This document shows positions 16,580 to 26,021 of a stretch of 36,117 nucleotides of DNA, in pieces; positions within the stretch are counted from its first letter, which is position 1, and the number at the start of each line of letters is the position of its first letter. The position numbers were made by a program, and so were the translations under genes. This stretch comes from VFJL01 sp043752345. Lineage in GTDB: Bacteria; Pseudomonadota; Gammaproteobacteria; Burkholderiales; Nitrosomonadaceae. Location: NCBI GenBank assembly GCA_043752345.1, contig JAYUYT010000021.1, positions 1-36,117 on the forward strand, written 5' to 3'. The notes under the pieces are model-generated. The model searched no databases and was not told where the DNA came from. It was given only the letters and a program-made list of their open reading frames with translations.

Positions 16580-17557
16580 CTACAGCAACCCATCCATTGA
16601 CACGCCATCATGCTTCAACATCCTGCGCAGTATTTGCAGCGCTTCCAGCTGGATCTGGCGCACCCGTTCACGGGTAAGCTCAAGCTCATCTGCTAGTTGC
16701 TCGAGCGTCTGCGTTTCGCAGCCATTGAGACCGTAGCGCTGCTCGATTACGCAGCGCTGCCGGTCGCTCAAGCGGTTCAGCCATGCGCGCACCTGCTGCT
16801 GCATTTCAGACTGTTCCAGCATCAGGTCAGGAGTGGGGGTGTAATCATCCACGATGCCATCGCCGATGGACAGCAACGGGTCAATGTCGAGTGGCGCATC
16901 CAATGAAATCGCGCCATTGTTCAATGACAGCATCCAGCGCACTTCTTTCACCGGCCGCCCCAGCAGGTGCGCTACATCTTCCGCCTTGGGCTCTTTGCCA
17001 AGATGTGCCTCCAGGTGGCGGAATGCCCGCAACACAATATTCAAATCCTTGATGACATGCACCGGCAGGCGGATGGTGCGTGACTGGTTCATGATGGAAC
17101 GTTCGATATTCTGGCGGATCCACCAGGTGGCATAGGTGGAGAAACGGAATCCGCGCTCCGGATCAAATTTGTCCAGCGCGTGCATCATCCCCATGTTACC
17201 TTCTTCGATCAGGTCCAGTAACGCGATGCCATGGCTGGGATTGGCATAGCGTTTGGCAATATTCACCACCAGCCGCAGATTGCACTCGATCATTCTCTGC
17301 CGGGCAGCGAAATCCCCCTGCCTGACCCGCCGCGCCAGCGCCGCCTCCTCCTGCGCGCTCAATAGCGCGTTAAGGCCGATCTCTTTGAAATAAATCTGGG
17401 TGACGTCAGCCTGTGGCGCATCAGCGAAGACCATGGCCTCAACTCTGGCTGGCGCGACTTCGGCCTCTTCAGCGGGCACATCATCCACTTGCGACGACCA
17501 ATACGCCTCGCCACTGATGGACGTTGGTTCATACTCTTCCTTGAGGGCAGTATCCAT
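16580..17557 (-). CDS. rpoS: RpoS-type RNA polymerase sigma factor
   Basis: A group 2 sigma-70 family factor of 325 residues, the size of RpoS. Region 1.2 (DVTQIYFKEIGLNALLSAQEE) is followed by region 2 (NLRLVVNIAKRYANPSHG, FRFSTYATWWIRQNIERSIM and RTIRLPVHV), region 3, and region 4 with a helix-turn-helix (TLEQLADELELTRERVRQIQ). There is no long region 1.1 as in RpoD. GGAG stands 9 bases before the ATG. It follows the response regulator gene by 215 bases on the same strand. It may be the main RpoS or an additional one; without the rest of the genome this stays open. Confidence 0.9.
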   Translation of the reverse strand: MDTALKEEYEPTSISGEAYWSSQVDDVPAEEAEVAPARVEAMVFADAPQADVTQIYFKEIGLNALLSAQEEAALARRVRQGDFAARQRMIECNLRLVVNIAKRYANPSHGIALLDLIEEGNMGMMHALDKFDPERGFRFSTYATWWIRQNIERSIMNQSRTIRLPVHVIKDLNIVLRAFRHLEAHLGKEPKAEDVAHLLGRPVKEVRWMLSLNNGAISLDAPLDIDPLLSIGDGIVDDYTPTPDLMLEQSEMQQQVRAWLNRLSDRQRCVIEQRYGLNGCETQTLEQLADELELTRERVRQIQLEALQILRRMLKHDGVSMDGLL

Positions 17558-17772
17558 TTGTGCTATCTCCGTCTATGACAGATGCACAATAAAGCAGTTA
17601 CCGTGACAAGGGGATAAGCAAATGGCCTATTTCCGACTAAGCAGAATTCTTATAAAAATGCGTTCTGCGTAATACTGATGGAATCGGCGCTGCTATGCAG
17701 CCGGGATAAAAGCAGTCGGGCTGGAGCGCAGCGCGCGGGGAACGCAGCGGCATGGTCGCTGACTGCAGAAAG

Positions 17773-18435
17773 TTACACCTGGATGACGTTACACAGTATC
17801 GCCAGGCGAACCAATTGGGCTGCATTCTGCAACTGCAGCTTGTGCATGATATTGGTGTGGTGCACCCCGACAGTCTTGGGGCTGATGGAAAGCATGCTGG
17901 AAATTTGTGTCACTGAATTTCCCTCTGCCAACAGTCTGAATATCTGGAACTCACGCTTGGAAAGGGCGCTCAAGGGATCTTCCGGATGATCCTTAAGGGT
18001 CATATCGGCAACGATACTCGAAACCAGTTCCGGATCGACATACAGGCGCCCCCGCCTTACCTGACGCACCGCTTCAACCATTTGTCCCGGGCTGCCCTGC
18101 TTGGTGAGGTAACCGGTTGCACCCATCTGCAGCACACGCTGGATCATGGTTTCATTGCTGTACATGCTGAATACCAGAACGCGCGCATCCGGATCGCGCG
18201 CGCGGATGCGGCGCAGGGTTTCCAGGCCACCGGTACCCGCCATGTTGAGGTCGAGAATCACCACATCAGGTTTGCACTCGCGGTAAAGCGCGTAGCCGGT
18301 TTCGCCGTCCTCGGCTTCTGCCACCACGCGAATGTCTGTGGTGCTTTCGAACAAGCGGCGATAACCGGCGCGCACCACGGGATGGTCATCCACCAACAGC
18401 ACGGTAATGGGCTTAGATGCCGTATCAAGCGTCAT
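17773..18435 (-). CDS. NarL/FixJ-type response regulator
   Basis: A DNA-binding response regulator of 220 residues. The receiver domain begins ITVLLVDDHPVVRAGYRRLF; the phosphoacceptor is D62 in VVILDLNMAGTGG, and the conserved Lys is in LTKQGSPGQ. A LuxR-type helix-turn-helix lies at the C-terminus (LSKREFQIFRLLAEGNSVTQ and on to the recognition helix SPKTVGVHHTNIM). The frame is open to 18633 inside the kinase gene, but homology begins at the ATG at 18435, which overlaps the kinase stop by 11 bases. It is the natural partner of that kinase. Confidence 0.93.
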   Translation of the reverse strand: MTLDTASKPITVLLVDDHPVVRAGYRRLFESTTDIRVVAEAEDGETGYALYRECKPDVVILDLNMAGTGGLETLRRIRARDPDARVLVFSMYSNETMIQRVLQMGATGYLTKQGSPGQMVEAVRQVRRGRLYVDPELVSSIVADMTLKDHPEDPLSALSKREFQIFRLLAEGNSVTQISSMLSISPKTVGVHHTNIMHKLQLQNAAQLVRLAILCNVIQV

Positions 18436-19648
18436 CTTTTCGCCTGCGCTCCGATTGCTCCGGCTGCTCCGGCTGTTTAAGCGGCAATCTGATATCGATA
18501 TGGGTGCCATGGCCCGGCGCACTGCGTATAGCAAATTCACCACCCGCTGCGATCGCCCGCTCACGTATTCCCAATAACCCCAAGCCGCCGGATTGCTGCT
18601 CAGGGTTGTAACCTCTGCCGTTATCCTCCACACTCAGCCACAGGGTATCGGTGGCAGTAGCCTCGCTGCGCTCACGGCGCAGCGACACCTGAACCCGGGA
18701 AGCGTGGGCGTGACTGCCAATATTGCTGAGCGCTTCCTGCATTATGCGGTAGATGGTGATGTTAATGGTCTCGCTGAAGCCATCCAACACGCCTTCCAGC
18801 ACCAGTTCGCAATGGGTTTGGGGATAATGCGCGCACCATTGCTTCTTCAGTTCGCGCAGGCTATCCGCCAGCCCCAGCATGTCCAGCAGCGCCGGGCGCA
18901 ATTGATGCAGCAGGTCATGCACCACATCATGCATTTTGCCGACGCTGTCACTGATGGCCTGAGCGCCGGTATAGATGCTGGAGTCTTTACTGACGCTGTT
19001 GGCGATCGCTTTGGCTTCGGCAAAAATGGCGGTCAGCCACTGTCCCATTTCGTCATGCAGCTCGCGTGCAAGATGGCGGCGTTCCTCTTCCTGCACTTTG
19101 AACATGTTTTGCGCCAGCATCCGATTCTCGCGCAACAGCTCGAGGTTGTGGCGCGCCGTATCCCTGAGCTGGCTGATGTCGATCATCACCGTGCGCACAG
19201 CCTCCCCGCCATTCACGGCGGAAGATTCCAGGCGGACGAAACAGGGTTCCTTGCCACGAACTTTGATTCTCAACCTAGTAACGATGTTGCCGGAGGTATG
19301 GAAAATATCGTGCAGATGCTGCAGAAATGCGTGGATATCGCCTTCGGCCACATGCGTTATAAAAGGTTGATCGACAAGGTAGGCGCGCTCCAGTCCCAGC
19401 ATGACGGAACCAGTCAGGTTGATTTCCAGCACGCGCCCGGTTTGGTTCAGGGTAAAGTAACCCACCGGCGCATAGTCATACAGGTCGGCGTAACGATCGC
19501 GTGCTTCCTCCAATTGCTGCTGCGCTTGCCTGAGTTCATAGTTCTGCATCTCCAGCTTTACCTGGGAAATCTGCAACTCGGCGATTAGTTCGGATTTGCT
19601 GCGGTCTTCGTCGTCATCAAACCTTTTGGGCTCGTAATCCTGCTTCAT
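18425..19648 (-). CDS. PAS-domain histidine kinase (HisKA_3 type)
   Basis: A soluble sensor kinase of 407 residues. It has an N-terminal coiled coil (residues about 20-52, rich in Glu/Gln), a PAS domain (residues about 53-160, DLYDYAPVGYFTLNQTGRVL), a HisKA_3 dimer segment with the phospho-His at 198 (RRHLARELHDEMGQW) and a HATPase with IMQEALSNIGSHAHAS, VEDNGRGYNP and GGLGLLGIRERA. No membrane helix is seen, so the signal is internal or comes from a partner. The start ATGA overlaps the stop of the CheB-CheR gene, so the two products are probably made together. Confidence 0.93.
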   Translation of the reverse strand: MKQDYEPKRFDDDEDRSKSELIAELQISQVKLEMQNYELRQAQQQLEEARDRYADLYDYAPVGYFTLNQTGRVLEINLTGSVMLGLERAYLVDQPFITHVAEGDIHAFLQHLHDIFHTSGNIVTRLRIKVRGKEPCFVRLESSAVNGGEAVRTVMIDISQLRDTARHNLELLRENRMLAQNMFKVQEEERRHLARELHDEMGQWLTAIFAEAKAIANSVSKDSSIYTGAQAISDSVGKMHDVVHDLLHQLRPALLDMLGLADSLRELKKQWCAHYPQTHCELVLEGVLDGFSETINITIYRIMQEALSNIGSHAHASRVQVSLRRERSEATATDTLWLSVEDNGRGYNPEQQSGGLGLLGIRERAIAAGGEFAIRSAPGHGTHIDIRLPLKQPEQPEQSERRRKDDA

Positions 19649-21723
19649 GTCACCCCCCTCTCGGTAAGCGCGATGGTGGATGGCTTGCCGGTCTCGTTCA
19701 ACAATGCTGAGATGAATAGCAACACCTTGAACACTCGCCCGTCCTTGGCATCGGTAATGTCTGTTGCCGACTGCAGCCCAGCCTGCGGGATAACCGCAGT
19801 CCTGTCGCCAGACTCAAATAGCACCAGATAATTTGGCTTGACGTCTGCCGCCCCGGGCAGGGGTAGCACCTGCAGATTTACTCTCCGGTCGCTGTCATCC
19901 TCGTGGATGCGCACCCCTTCCTTGCGCACCGCACCATGCTCCTTGATTGCCTGCTGCACCGCCGCGCGCAGTTCCAGCGCCAGCTCCTGGCGCACCATCT
20001 TCAGCAGATTGAGGCTGGCGCTACCGGCAGACGGCTCGATGTAAGGGCTGGTTTGCCCGCGGAAATAGAGTATCTGCATGTCCTGATTGATGATCACCCC
20101 CGGCGGAGCATATTTCTCCAGCAGCAGCAACTCGCTCTCTTGCTGTATTTTGATCGCGGGCAATGTGGATTTGTGCGCAGAATGAATAGGGGCAAACGGC
20201 AACATGGCGTGAGACGAGGTCTCGAAAGCGGCACCCGGTCGGCTGAGCGTAGACTTGCGGGCGTAAATCTTGCTCTTCTTGTCCGCCAGGGAAAAAAGCC
20301 CTGTTTCGCTGCCGACGCTCTCCGAGGTGCCCAGCATCAGGTAGCCATGGGGCTGCAGAGCATAGTGGAAAATATGCAATACTTTTTGCTGCAGCAGCGT
20401 ACCCAGATAAATCATCAGGTTGCGGCAGCAGATCAGGTCGAGGCGCGAGAAAGGCGGGTCCTTGGTGACATTCTGCACTGCGAACACGCAGACGTCGCGG
20501 ATCGGCTTGCAGATCTGATAGCCAATCGCAGTCTTGATAAAAAACCGCTGCAGCCGCCCTGCCCCCACGTCTTCGCTGATGCTTGACGGATAGATACCCT
20601 GGCGCGCCTTGTCGATTGCCTGTTTGTCGATGTCAGTGGCAAAGATCTGGATATGGATGGTGCTGGCGTGATCGCCGAGAAATTCAAACAGTGCCATCGC
20701 CACCGAGTAAGCCTCCTCGCCGGTGGAACAGGCCGGTATCCAGATACGTAGCGCCTGTTCGCTGGAACGGCCTTGTACGAGATGGGGGAAAACTTCATTC
20801 TTGAGCGCATCAAAAGTTTCTGGATCACGGAAAAAACTGGTGACATTGATCAGCATGTCCTGAAACAACGCATCCAGTTCTTTCGGCTGCGTCTGCAGAA
20901 ACTTGACGTAATCCTTCATGTGATCCAGGTGGTGCAGCACCATGCGCCGCCGGATGGTGTTCTGCTTGTAATAGGTGAAGTCGATGCCGCTACGGGCGCG
21001 CAGCAGCACGAAAATTTTGCTTATGCTTTTGTCGCCTTCAGCCATCGTCTTCTGCGCAACTTCAAGCAATTCCGACCGCAGGTAAGGATGGCGCACGATG
21101 CGCGTCAGCTCCTTGGCAATTTCCTCCGGTGTCAGAACAAAATCGACATGGCCCGCGGCGATCGCGCTGTGCGGCATGCCGCTGTACTCGGCGGAATCTT
21201 CGCTTTGGGCAAAAGTGATGCCGCCGCCCGCCTTGATTGCCTGCACGCCCAAAGTGCCATCCGATGCCGTGCCCGACAGAATGACCCCGATCGCATTGCT
21301 CTGCTGATCCTGCGCCAGACTCTGCAGAAAATCATCAATTGGCAGGTGCTTGCCGTGTGCATCCGGGCGCGGCATCAGGTGCAATACGCCATGCAGCAGC
21401 GCCAGACTGCGGTTGGGCGGCATGATATAAATGTGGTCGGGTTCAACCCGCAGGCCATCACTCACTTCCACTACCGGGATGGATGTTGCACGCGCCATCA
21501 GTTCGGGCAGCAGACTGACATGTTTGGGATCGAGATGCTGCACCAGCACGAAAGCCATGCCGGTGTCCAGCGGCAGCGCCTTGAGCAGTTTGGTGAATGC
21601 GCTCAAGCCGCCGGCCGAGGCGCCAATACCCACCACCGGAAATGTCTGCGGTGGTGCGTCCGGCGGCGTGGCATCCTCAGCCGCTTGGTCAGCGGGAAGG
21701 GGAGGAGCTGATTTCCTGGCCAT
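19645..21723 (-). CDS. CheB-CheR fusion protein (chemotaxis-like)
   Basis: A 692-residue fusion of a CheB-type methylesterase and a CheR-type methyltransferase. The CheB triad is visible: S36 in VGIGASAGGL, H63 in VQHLDPKHVS and D155 in SGTASDGTLG. The CheR part (about 215-480) contains WIPACSTGEEAYSVAMALFEF and IFATDIDKQAIDKARQGIY for SAM binding. The last 150 residues look PAS-like. Many family members go on with long coiled coil, PAS and kinase domains; here these functions lie on the next gene. No receptor or other che gene is in the window, so it probably serves a signalling role other than flagellar chemotaxis. Confidence 0.9.
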   Translation of the reverse strand: MARKSAPPLPADQAAEDATPPDAPPQTFPVVGIGASAGGLSAFTKLLKALPLDTGMAFVLVQHLDPKHVSLLPELMARATSIPVVEVSDGLRVEPDHIYIMPPNRSLALLHGVLHLMPRPDAHGKHLPIDDFLQSLAQDQQSNAIGVILSGTASDGTLGVQAIKAGGGITFAQSEDSAEYSGMPHSAIAAGHVDFVLTPEEIAKELTRIVRHPYLRSELLEVAQKTMAEGDKSISKIFVLLRARSGIDFTYYKQNTIRRRMVLHHLDHMKDYVKFLQTQPKELDALFQDMLINVTSFFRDPETFDALKNEVFPHLVQGRSSEQALRIWIPACSTGEEAYSVAMALFEFLGDHASTIHIQIFATDIDKQAIDKARQGIYPSSISEDVGAGRLQRFFIKTAIGYQICKPIRDVCVFAVQNVTKDPPFSRLDLICCRNLMIYLGTLLQQKVLHIFHYALQPHGYLMLGTSESVGSETGLFSLADKKSKIYARKSTLSRPGAAFETSSHAMLPFAPIHSAHKSTLPAIKIQQESELLLLEKYAPPGVIINQDMQILYFRGQTSPYIEPSAGSASLNLLKMVRQELALELRAAVQQAIKEHGAVRKEGVRIHEDDSDRRVNLQVLPLPGAADVKPNYLVLFESGDRTAVIPQAGLQSATDITDAKDGRVFKVLLFISALLNETGKPSTIALTERGVT

Positions 21724-21853
21724 AGGTGCGGCTCGCTTGGGGTAAGTTATGCAGTAATTCGCGATGCAGCGCTCCCCTCATATGCTACAGTATCCCGCGA
21801 TAAAATTCTTCTGCGAAATATTTGTGCAGGAACTGCTTACTATAGAAAACTCC

Positions 21854-22507
21854 CTATGCTTTCCCCAAGCCGGAGTGACGGCCTGAAGCCGCAAGTATGG
21901 CGATGACTTCCGCATCCGACACCTGCGGAAAATCCTGGTAGAACTGGCCCACTGCCTGGAAATTGAGCGGGGCCGACAAACACACGACGCGATCCGCATT
22001 GCTGCGGATCTTTTGCAGCGTATCGGGCGGCGCCACCGGCACCGCGCAGATCAGTTCTGCCGGTTTTCTCGCCCTGAGCGCGTGCAGCGCCGCAATCATG
22101 GTCGAACCGGTGGCCAGGCCGTCGTCGATGACGATGACGATGCGCCCGGCCGGGTCATGCGGCGGGCGCACCGGAGTGTACTGGATGCGGCGCTGCCGTA
22201 TCGTTGCCAGTTGGGCGGCGGTTTCCTCCCTGATGTATGCCGCGTCCGCACCCACTGCGGCAGCGTAATCCGCCAGGTAAACCCAGCCGCTTTCATCGAC
22301 TGAACCGATGGCGAACTCCGGATTGCCCGGCGCGCGCAATTTGCGTACCAGCACCACGTCCATCTCACCCTCCAGCCTGGCGGCGATGATTTGCGCCATC
22401 GGCACCGCTCCACGCGGTATCGCCAGTATCAGCGGCTGTCTGCCGCGGTATTCGGCCAGAGCTGCGGCCAGTTGCTCGGCAGCAGCCACGCGATCTGCAA
22501 ATATCAT
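21854..22507 (-). CDS. Phosphoribosyltransferase-family protein
   Basis: A type I PRTase-fold protein of 217 residues. The PRPP loop is VIVIDDGLATGSTMIAAL near residue 125. Upstream AIPRGAVPMAQIIAARL is typical for the stress-island PRTases that often accompany hydrolase or Hsp20 genes; its substrate is not known. A strong ribosome-binding site (AAGGAGGGAGTC) precedes the ATG at 22507. It lies between polX and the CheB-CheR gene, all on the minus strand, with 130 non-coding bases after it. Confidence 0.88.
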   Translation of the reverse strand: MIFADRVAAAEQLAAALAEYRGRQPLILAIPRGAVPMAQIIAARLEGEMDVVLVRKLRAPGNPEFAIGSVDESGWVYLADYAAAVGADAAYIREETAAQLATIRQRRIQYTPVRPPHDPAGRIVIVIDDGLATGSTMIAALHALRARKPAELICAVPVAPPDTLQKIRSNADRVVCLSAPLNFQAVGQFYQDFPQVSDAEVIAILAASGRHSGLGKA

Positions 22508-22576
22508 GACTCCCTCCTTTGGTACTGGTGGTGCAGAAAATAAATAGTGGTAGGCATGGTGATACTCCTGTGGTGG

Positions 22577-24301
22577 TTACATGGTGCGACTGAGCAGTGT
22601 GCGCAGCTCGCCGAGTGGGCGGGTGTTGAGCGTATTGTGTTTTTCCAGCCAGCCGCGCCGCGCCTGGCCGATGCCAAAGCGCAGATTGGCAAAATCAAAC
22701 GTGCTGTGCGCATCAGAATTAACACTGACCAGCACTCCCTCCTCCTTGGCCATCTGGCAATAGCTGTCGAGCAGATCCAGCCGCTCCGGGTGGGCGTTGA
22801 GTTCGAGAAAACAACCACGGCTTCTGGCTTCGCGAATAATGCGCGGCATATCCACATCATAGGGCGCGCGCTGCTGGATCAGCCGCCCGCTGGGATGCGC
22901 CAGCATGGTGAAATGCGGGTGTGCCATGGCGCGCAGGATGCGTTCGGTCTGCTTGGCGCGCGACAGCTCGAACTTGCTGTGCACCGCACCCAGCACCAGG
23001 TCGAGCCGCGCCAGCACTTCGTCCGGCAGATCGAGGCCGCCGTCTTCCAGGATATCCACCTCGATGCCCTTGAGCAGGGTGATCCCTTGCAACTCCGCGT
23101 TCAGCCGGTCGATCTCCTCGCACTGCCGCGCCAACTGTAGCGGGTCAAGACCGTGCGCCACGCTCAGCCGGCGTGAATGCTCGGTGATGGCGAGATATTC
23201 AAAGCCGTATGCCTTGGCGGCCAGCGCCATTTCGCGCAGGGTATTGTGGCCGTCAGTGGCTTTGGTGTGGACGTGCAGGTCGCCGCGCAAGTCGCCCAGT
23301 TCCAGTAACTGCGGCAGCCGTCCAGCTTGCGCCAGCGCGATTTCACCGCGGTTTTCCCGCAATTCCGGCGGGATATAGGACATGCCGACCGCACGATAAA
23401 CCGACTCCTCGCTTTCGCCAGCGATACGGACTTTCCCGCGGTACACACCGTATTCGTTGATTTTCAATCCGCGTTTCTGCGCCAGCCGGCGTACCGCGAT
23501 ATTATGTGCCTTGGAGCCGGTAAAGTAGTGCAGCGCGGCGCCGTAGCTCTCTTCCGCGACCACGCGCAAGTCCACCTGCAAGCCGCAGTTAAGTACCACG
23601 CTGGCACGGGTGCTGCCGGCGGCCAGCGTATCGGCCACTTCCTCATAATTAATGAAACGCTGTATTACCGCTCTGGCTGCAGTCGCCGTGACGAGAATAT
23701 CCAGGTCGCCGACGGTCTCGCGCATGCGGCGGAAACTGCCAGCCACTGTTACCCGCGTTACGCCCGGCAGCAGCGCGAGGAAGGCTCTTAACGCATCAGC
23801 ATATTGTGCCGCCACTGCCAGCTTGAAGCGGCGCGTCTGGCTGGCATGCGCCTCGATCGCTTGCAAGATATTGAGTTCGCTCTTCTCGCCGAAACCCGGC
23901 AGCACGCGGATGCGGCCGTCGCGTGCTGCGCGATAAAGCTGCTCGACGGTCTGCACCTCAAGATCGTGATACAGCGCCTTGACGCGCTTGGGGCCAAGGC
24001 CGGGAATTTTCAGCAGTTCGGTGATGGCAGGCGGCAGTTCCTGGCGCAGGCGTTCCAGCAAGCTGCAACGGCCGCTGGCAACTATCTCCCTGATCTTGGC
24101 GGCGAGGTCGTCACCGATGCCAGGCAGGCGGGTCAGATCCTCGCCTTTTTCCAGCAGCAGGGAAACTTCTGCGGGAAGTTCGCCGATGCTGCGCGCGGCA
24201 TTGCGGTAGGCGCGGATGCGGAATGGGTTCGCCCCCTGGATCTCAAGCAGGTCGGCGATCTCCTCAAAAATGACAGCGACATCAGCGTTGTGGCGCGGCA
24301 T
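22577..24301 (-). CDS. polX: DNA polymerase/3'-5' exonuclease PolX
   Basis: A family X DNA polymerase with a PHP exonuclease domain, used in base-excision type repair. The N-terminal 8-kDa and HhH region is followed by a polymerase active site at about residues 185-205 (GSFRRMRETVGDLDILVTA, with the catalytic Asp pair in GDLDILV). The PHP domain (about 335-570) has GDLHVHTKATDGHNTL, ITEHSRRLS and HPSGRLIQQRAPYD. Length of 574 is normal. A MITE-like element begins 33 bases upstream of its start. Its stop lies 69 bases before the phosphoribosyltransferase start. Confidence 0.94.
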   Translation of the reverse strand: MPRHNADVAVIFEEIADLLEIQGANPFRIRAYRNAARSIGELPAEVSLLLEKGEDLTRLPGIGDDLAAKIREIVASGRCSLLERLRQELPPAITELLKIPGLGPKRVKALYHDLEVQTVEQLYRAARDGRIRVLPGFGEKSELNILQAIEAHASQTRRFKLAVAAQYADALRAFLALLPGVTRVTVAGSFRRMRETVGDLDILVTATAARAVIQRFINYEEVADTLAAGSTRASVVLNCGLQVDLRVVAEESYGAALHYFTGSKAHNIAVRRLAQKRGLKINEYGVYRGKVRIAGESEESVYRAVGMSYIPPELRENRGEIALAQAGRLPQLLELGDLRGDLHVHTKATDGHNTLREMALAAKAYGFEYLAITEHSRRLSVAHGLDPLQLARQCEEIDRLNAELQGITLLKGIEVDILEDGGLDLPDEVLARLDLVLGAVHSKFELSRAKQTERILRAMAHPHFTMLAHPSGRLIQQRAPYDVDMPRIIREARSRGCFLELNAHPERLDLLDSYCQMAKEEGVLVSVNSDAHSTFDFANLRFGIGQARRGWLEKHNTLNTRPLGELRTLLSRTM

Positions 24302-24333
24302 GCGGGGCTCTTCCTTAATTCGACTTCGCTTTA

Positions 24334-24474
24334 GGGCGCCTCTAAAAATTCAGAGTTCTAAACAAGACAAGGCATGAACAAAAAATGTGGCCGCAGCATA
24401 TGGTCAATATGTAAGGAAATATTTTTTGTGAGCAACAAGGTATTGTGACGAAATCTGGATTTTTAGCGGTGCCC
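24334..24474. mobile_element. MITE-like inverted-repeat element
   Basis: A 141-base non-coding element whose ends are imperfect inverted repeats: GGGCGCCTCTAAAAATTCAG at the left and, read from the other strand, GGGCACCGCTAAAAATCCAG at the right. The inner halves are also partly complementary (ACAAAAAATGT against ACAAAAAATAT, CATATGGTC against CATATTGACC), so the whole element can fold into one long hairpin. It has no coding potential. It sits between the divergent polX and alcohol dehydrogenase genes and is AT-rich compared with its surroundings. A target duplication could not be proven: TTA lies to the left and TTG to the right. Confidence 0.75.
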
Positions 24475-24561
24475 TTGCTGTAATCAGCCTAGTATATCCA
24501 GCCAGCTAAAGCTATCTTATGGCTATGGCTTATTCGACAACTTGAGTACTGCGGGATGCCC

Positions 24562-25548
24562 ATGAAAGCCATGATTCTGGATGCGCAGAACCAGTCGTTG
24601 CGGCTGGGCGAACTGCCCCGGCCCAAACCCGCAGCCGCTGAAATCCTGCTCAAGGTGCATGCCTGCGGCGTGTGCCGCACCGACCTGCACGTAATCGACG
24701 GCGACCTGCGGCAACCCAAACTGCCTCTCGTTCTTGGTCACGAAATCGTCGGTACCGTGGTGGAGAAAGGCGCGCAAGTGGAACGTTTTGCGCTGGGGCA
24801 GCGCGTGGGCGTGCCGTGGCTCGGCCGCACCTGCAGCCATTGCCGCTACTGTGCGAGCAGTCGCGAAAACCTCTGCGATGCGGCAGAGTTCACCGGCTAC
24901 ACCCTGGATGGTGGTTACGCCGAATTCGCGCTGGCCGATCAACGCTATTGCTTTTCCTTGCCGGACATATATTCCGATGCTGAAGCTGCACCGCTGCTTT
25001 GCGCCGGGTTGATCGGCTACCGCGCGCTGATCGCGGCCGGCGAGGCCAGACGGCTCGGCATTTACGGTTTCGGCGCAGCGGCGCATATCATTGCGCAAGT
25101 GGCTCGCTGGCAAGGGCGGGAGGTATTCGCCTTTACCAAGCCGGGCGACGCGGAGGGGCAACGTTTCGCCCGCGAGCTGGGGGCTGTCTGGGCGGGAGAC
25201 TCCACTACGGCGCCGCCGCAGGAGATAGACGCCGCCCTATTGTTTGCGCCGGTGGGTGCACTGATACCGCAGGCGCTGAGCCACACCGCCAAGGGCGGGA
25301 CGGTAGTGTGCGCCGGCATCCACATGAGCGCTGTTCCGGAATTTCCCTATGCCTTGCTGTGGGGAGAGCGCAGCGTGCGCTCCATTGCCAATCTCACCCG
25401 CCGCGATGGCGAGGAATTTCTCGCCATCGCACCGCAGGCCGGGGTCAGAACCGCAGTGGAAACTTTCCGCCTGGAAGCGGCCAACGAGGCCGTGCATCGC
25501 GTGCGCGCGGGCCAGGTGCAAGGTGCAGCCGTGCTGGTGATGGATTAA
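24562..25548 (+). CDS. Zinc-dependent alcohol dehydrogenase
   Basis: A medium-chain dehydrogenase of the AdhP-like group. The GroES-like part holds catalytic zinc ligands in CGVCRTDLH and GHEIVG, and a structural zinc site CSHCRYCASSRENLC. The Rossmann part begins LGIYGFGAAAHIIAQVA for NAD(P)H. Length is 328. The ATG at 24562 is used, as family members begin MKAMILD; an in-frame ATG two codons upstream (24556) is possible. It is convergent with the PEBP gene and their stop codons overlap in four bases (TTAA). The enzyme group often occurs in low-oxygen stress islands. Confidence 0.91.
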   Translation: MKAMILDAQNQSLRLGELPRPKPAAAEILLKVHACGVCRTDLHVIDGDLRQPKLPLVLGHEIVGTVVEKGAQVERFALGQRVGVPWLGRTCSHCRYCASSRENLCDAAEFTGYTLDGGYAEFALADQRYCFSLPDIYSDAEAAPLLCAGLIGYRALIAAGEARRLGIYGFGAAAHIIAQVARWQGREVFAFTKPGDAEGQRFARELGAVWAGDSTTAPPQEIDAALLFAPVGALIPQALSHTAKGGTVVCAGIHMSAVPEFPYALLWGERSVRSIANLTRRDGEEFLAIAPQAGVRTAVETFRLEAANEAVHRVRAGQVQGAAVLVMD

Positions 25549-26021
25549 GGATGGCGTCGATAGCGCCCGATCAGTTCGACATGAGCAATGACGTGGCCCT
25601 CCATCGCTTTTTCCAGAATTGCCTTAGTTGGATGTTTCAGGTTTGGCAGCAGGGTATCTAGGGCATAGAGCTTGTGAAAATAGCGGTGCGTGCCCACTGG
25701 CGGGCATGGCCCGCCGTAGCCGGTACGCTGCCAGTCGTTGAGTCCCTGCAAGGTTCCTGATGGCAAGTCTTTCGCCCCCACGCCCTCGGCTAGCCCATTG
25801 GTATCAGGCGGGATGTTATACAACATCCAGTGCACCCAGATCATTTTCGGCGCGGCCGGATCGGGCGCGTCCGGATCATCGACGATCAACACCAGGCTTT
25901 TCGTGCCATCCGGTAGTTTGCCCCAGGAGAGTTCCGGGGAAATATCCCGGCCATCACAGGTGTGGTGAGCGGGAATCTCGGCGTTATGGGAAAAGGATGT
26001 CGAGGTAAGTGTCAGAGCCAT
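25545..26021 (-). CDS. PEBP (YbhB/YbcL) family protein
   Basis: A phosphatidylethanolamine-binding-like protein of 158 residues (Raf kinase inhibitor-like in name only). DGRDISPELSWGKLPDG, VDDPDAPDP and the later YGGPCPPVGTHRYFHKLYAL are the family's ligand-site motifs. GGAG stands 9 bases before the ATG at 26021, which is chosen. The same frame remains open upstream to 26243 and encodes a striking hydrophobic segment ending LSCSSAGAAG; starting from a TTG (26243 or 26180) it would make an exported form. Which form is real cannot be settled from sequence alone. Confidence 0.86.
   Translation of the reverse strand: MALTLTSTSFSHNAEIPAHHTCDGRDISPELSWGKLPDGTKSLVLIVDDPDAPDPAAPKMIWVHWMLYNIPPDTNGLAEGVGAKDLPSGTLQGLNDWQRTGYGGPCPPVGTHRYFHKLYALDTLLPNLKHPTKAILEKAMEGHVIAHVELIGRYRRHP

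Noticed and set aside
18593..19588. A 331-codon plus-strand open frame
   Set aside because: It lies opposite the histidine kinase, whose domains are complete; the plus frame has no recognisable domain.
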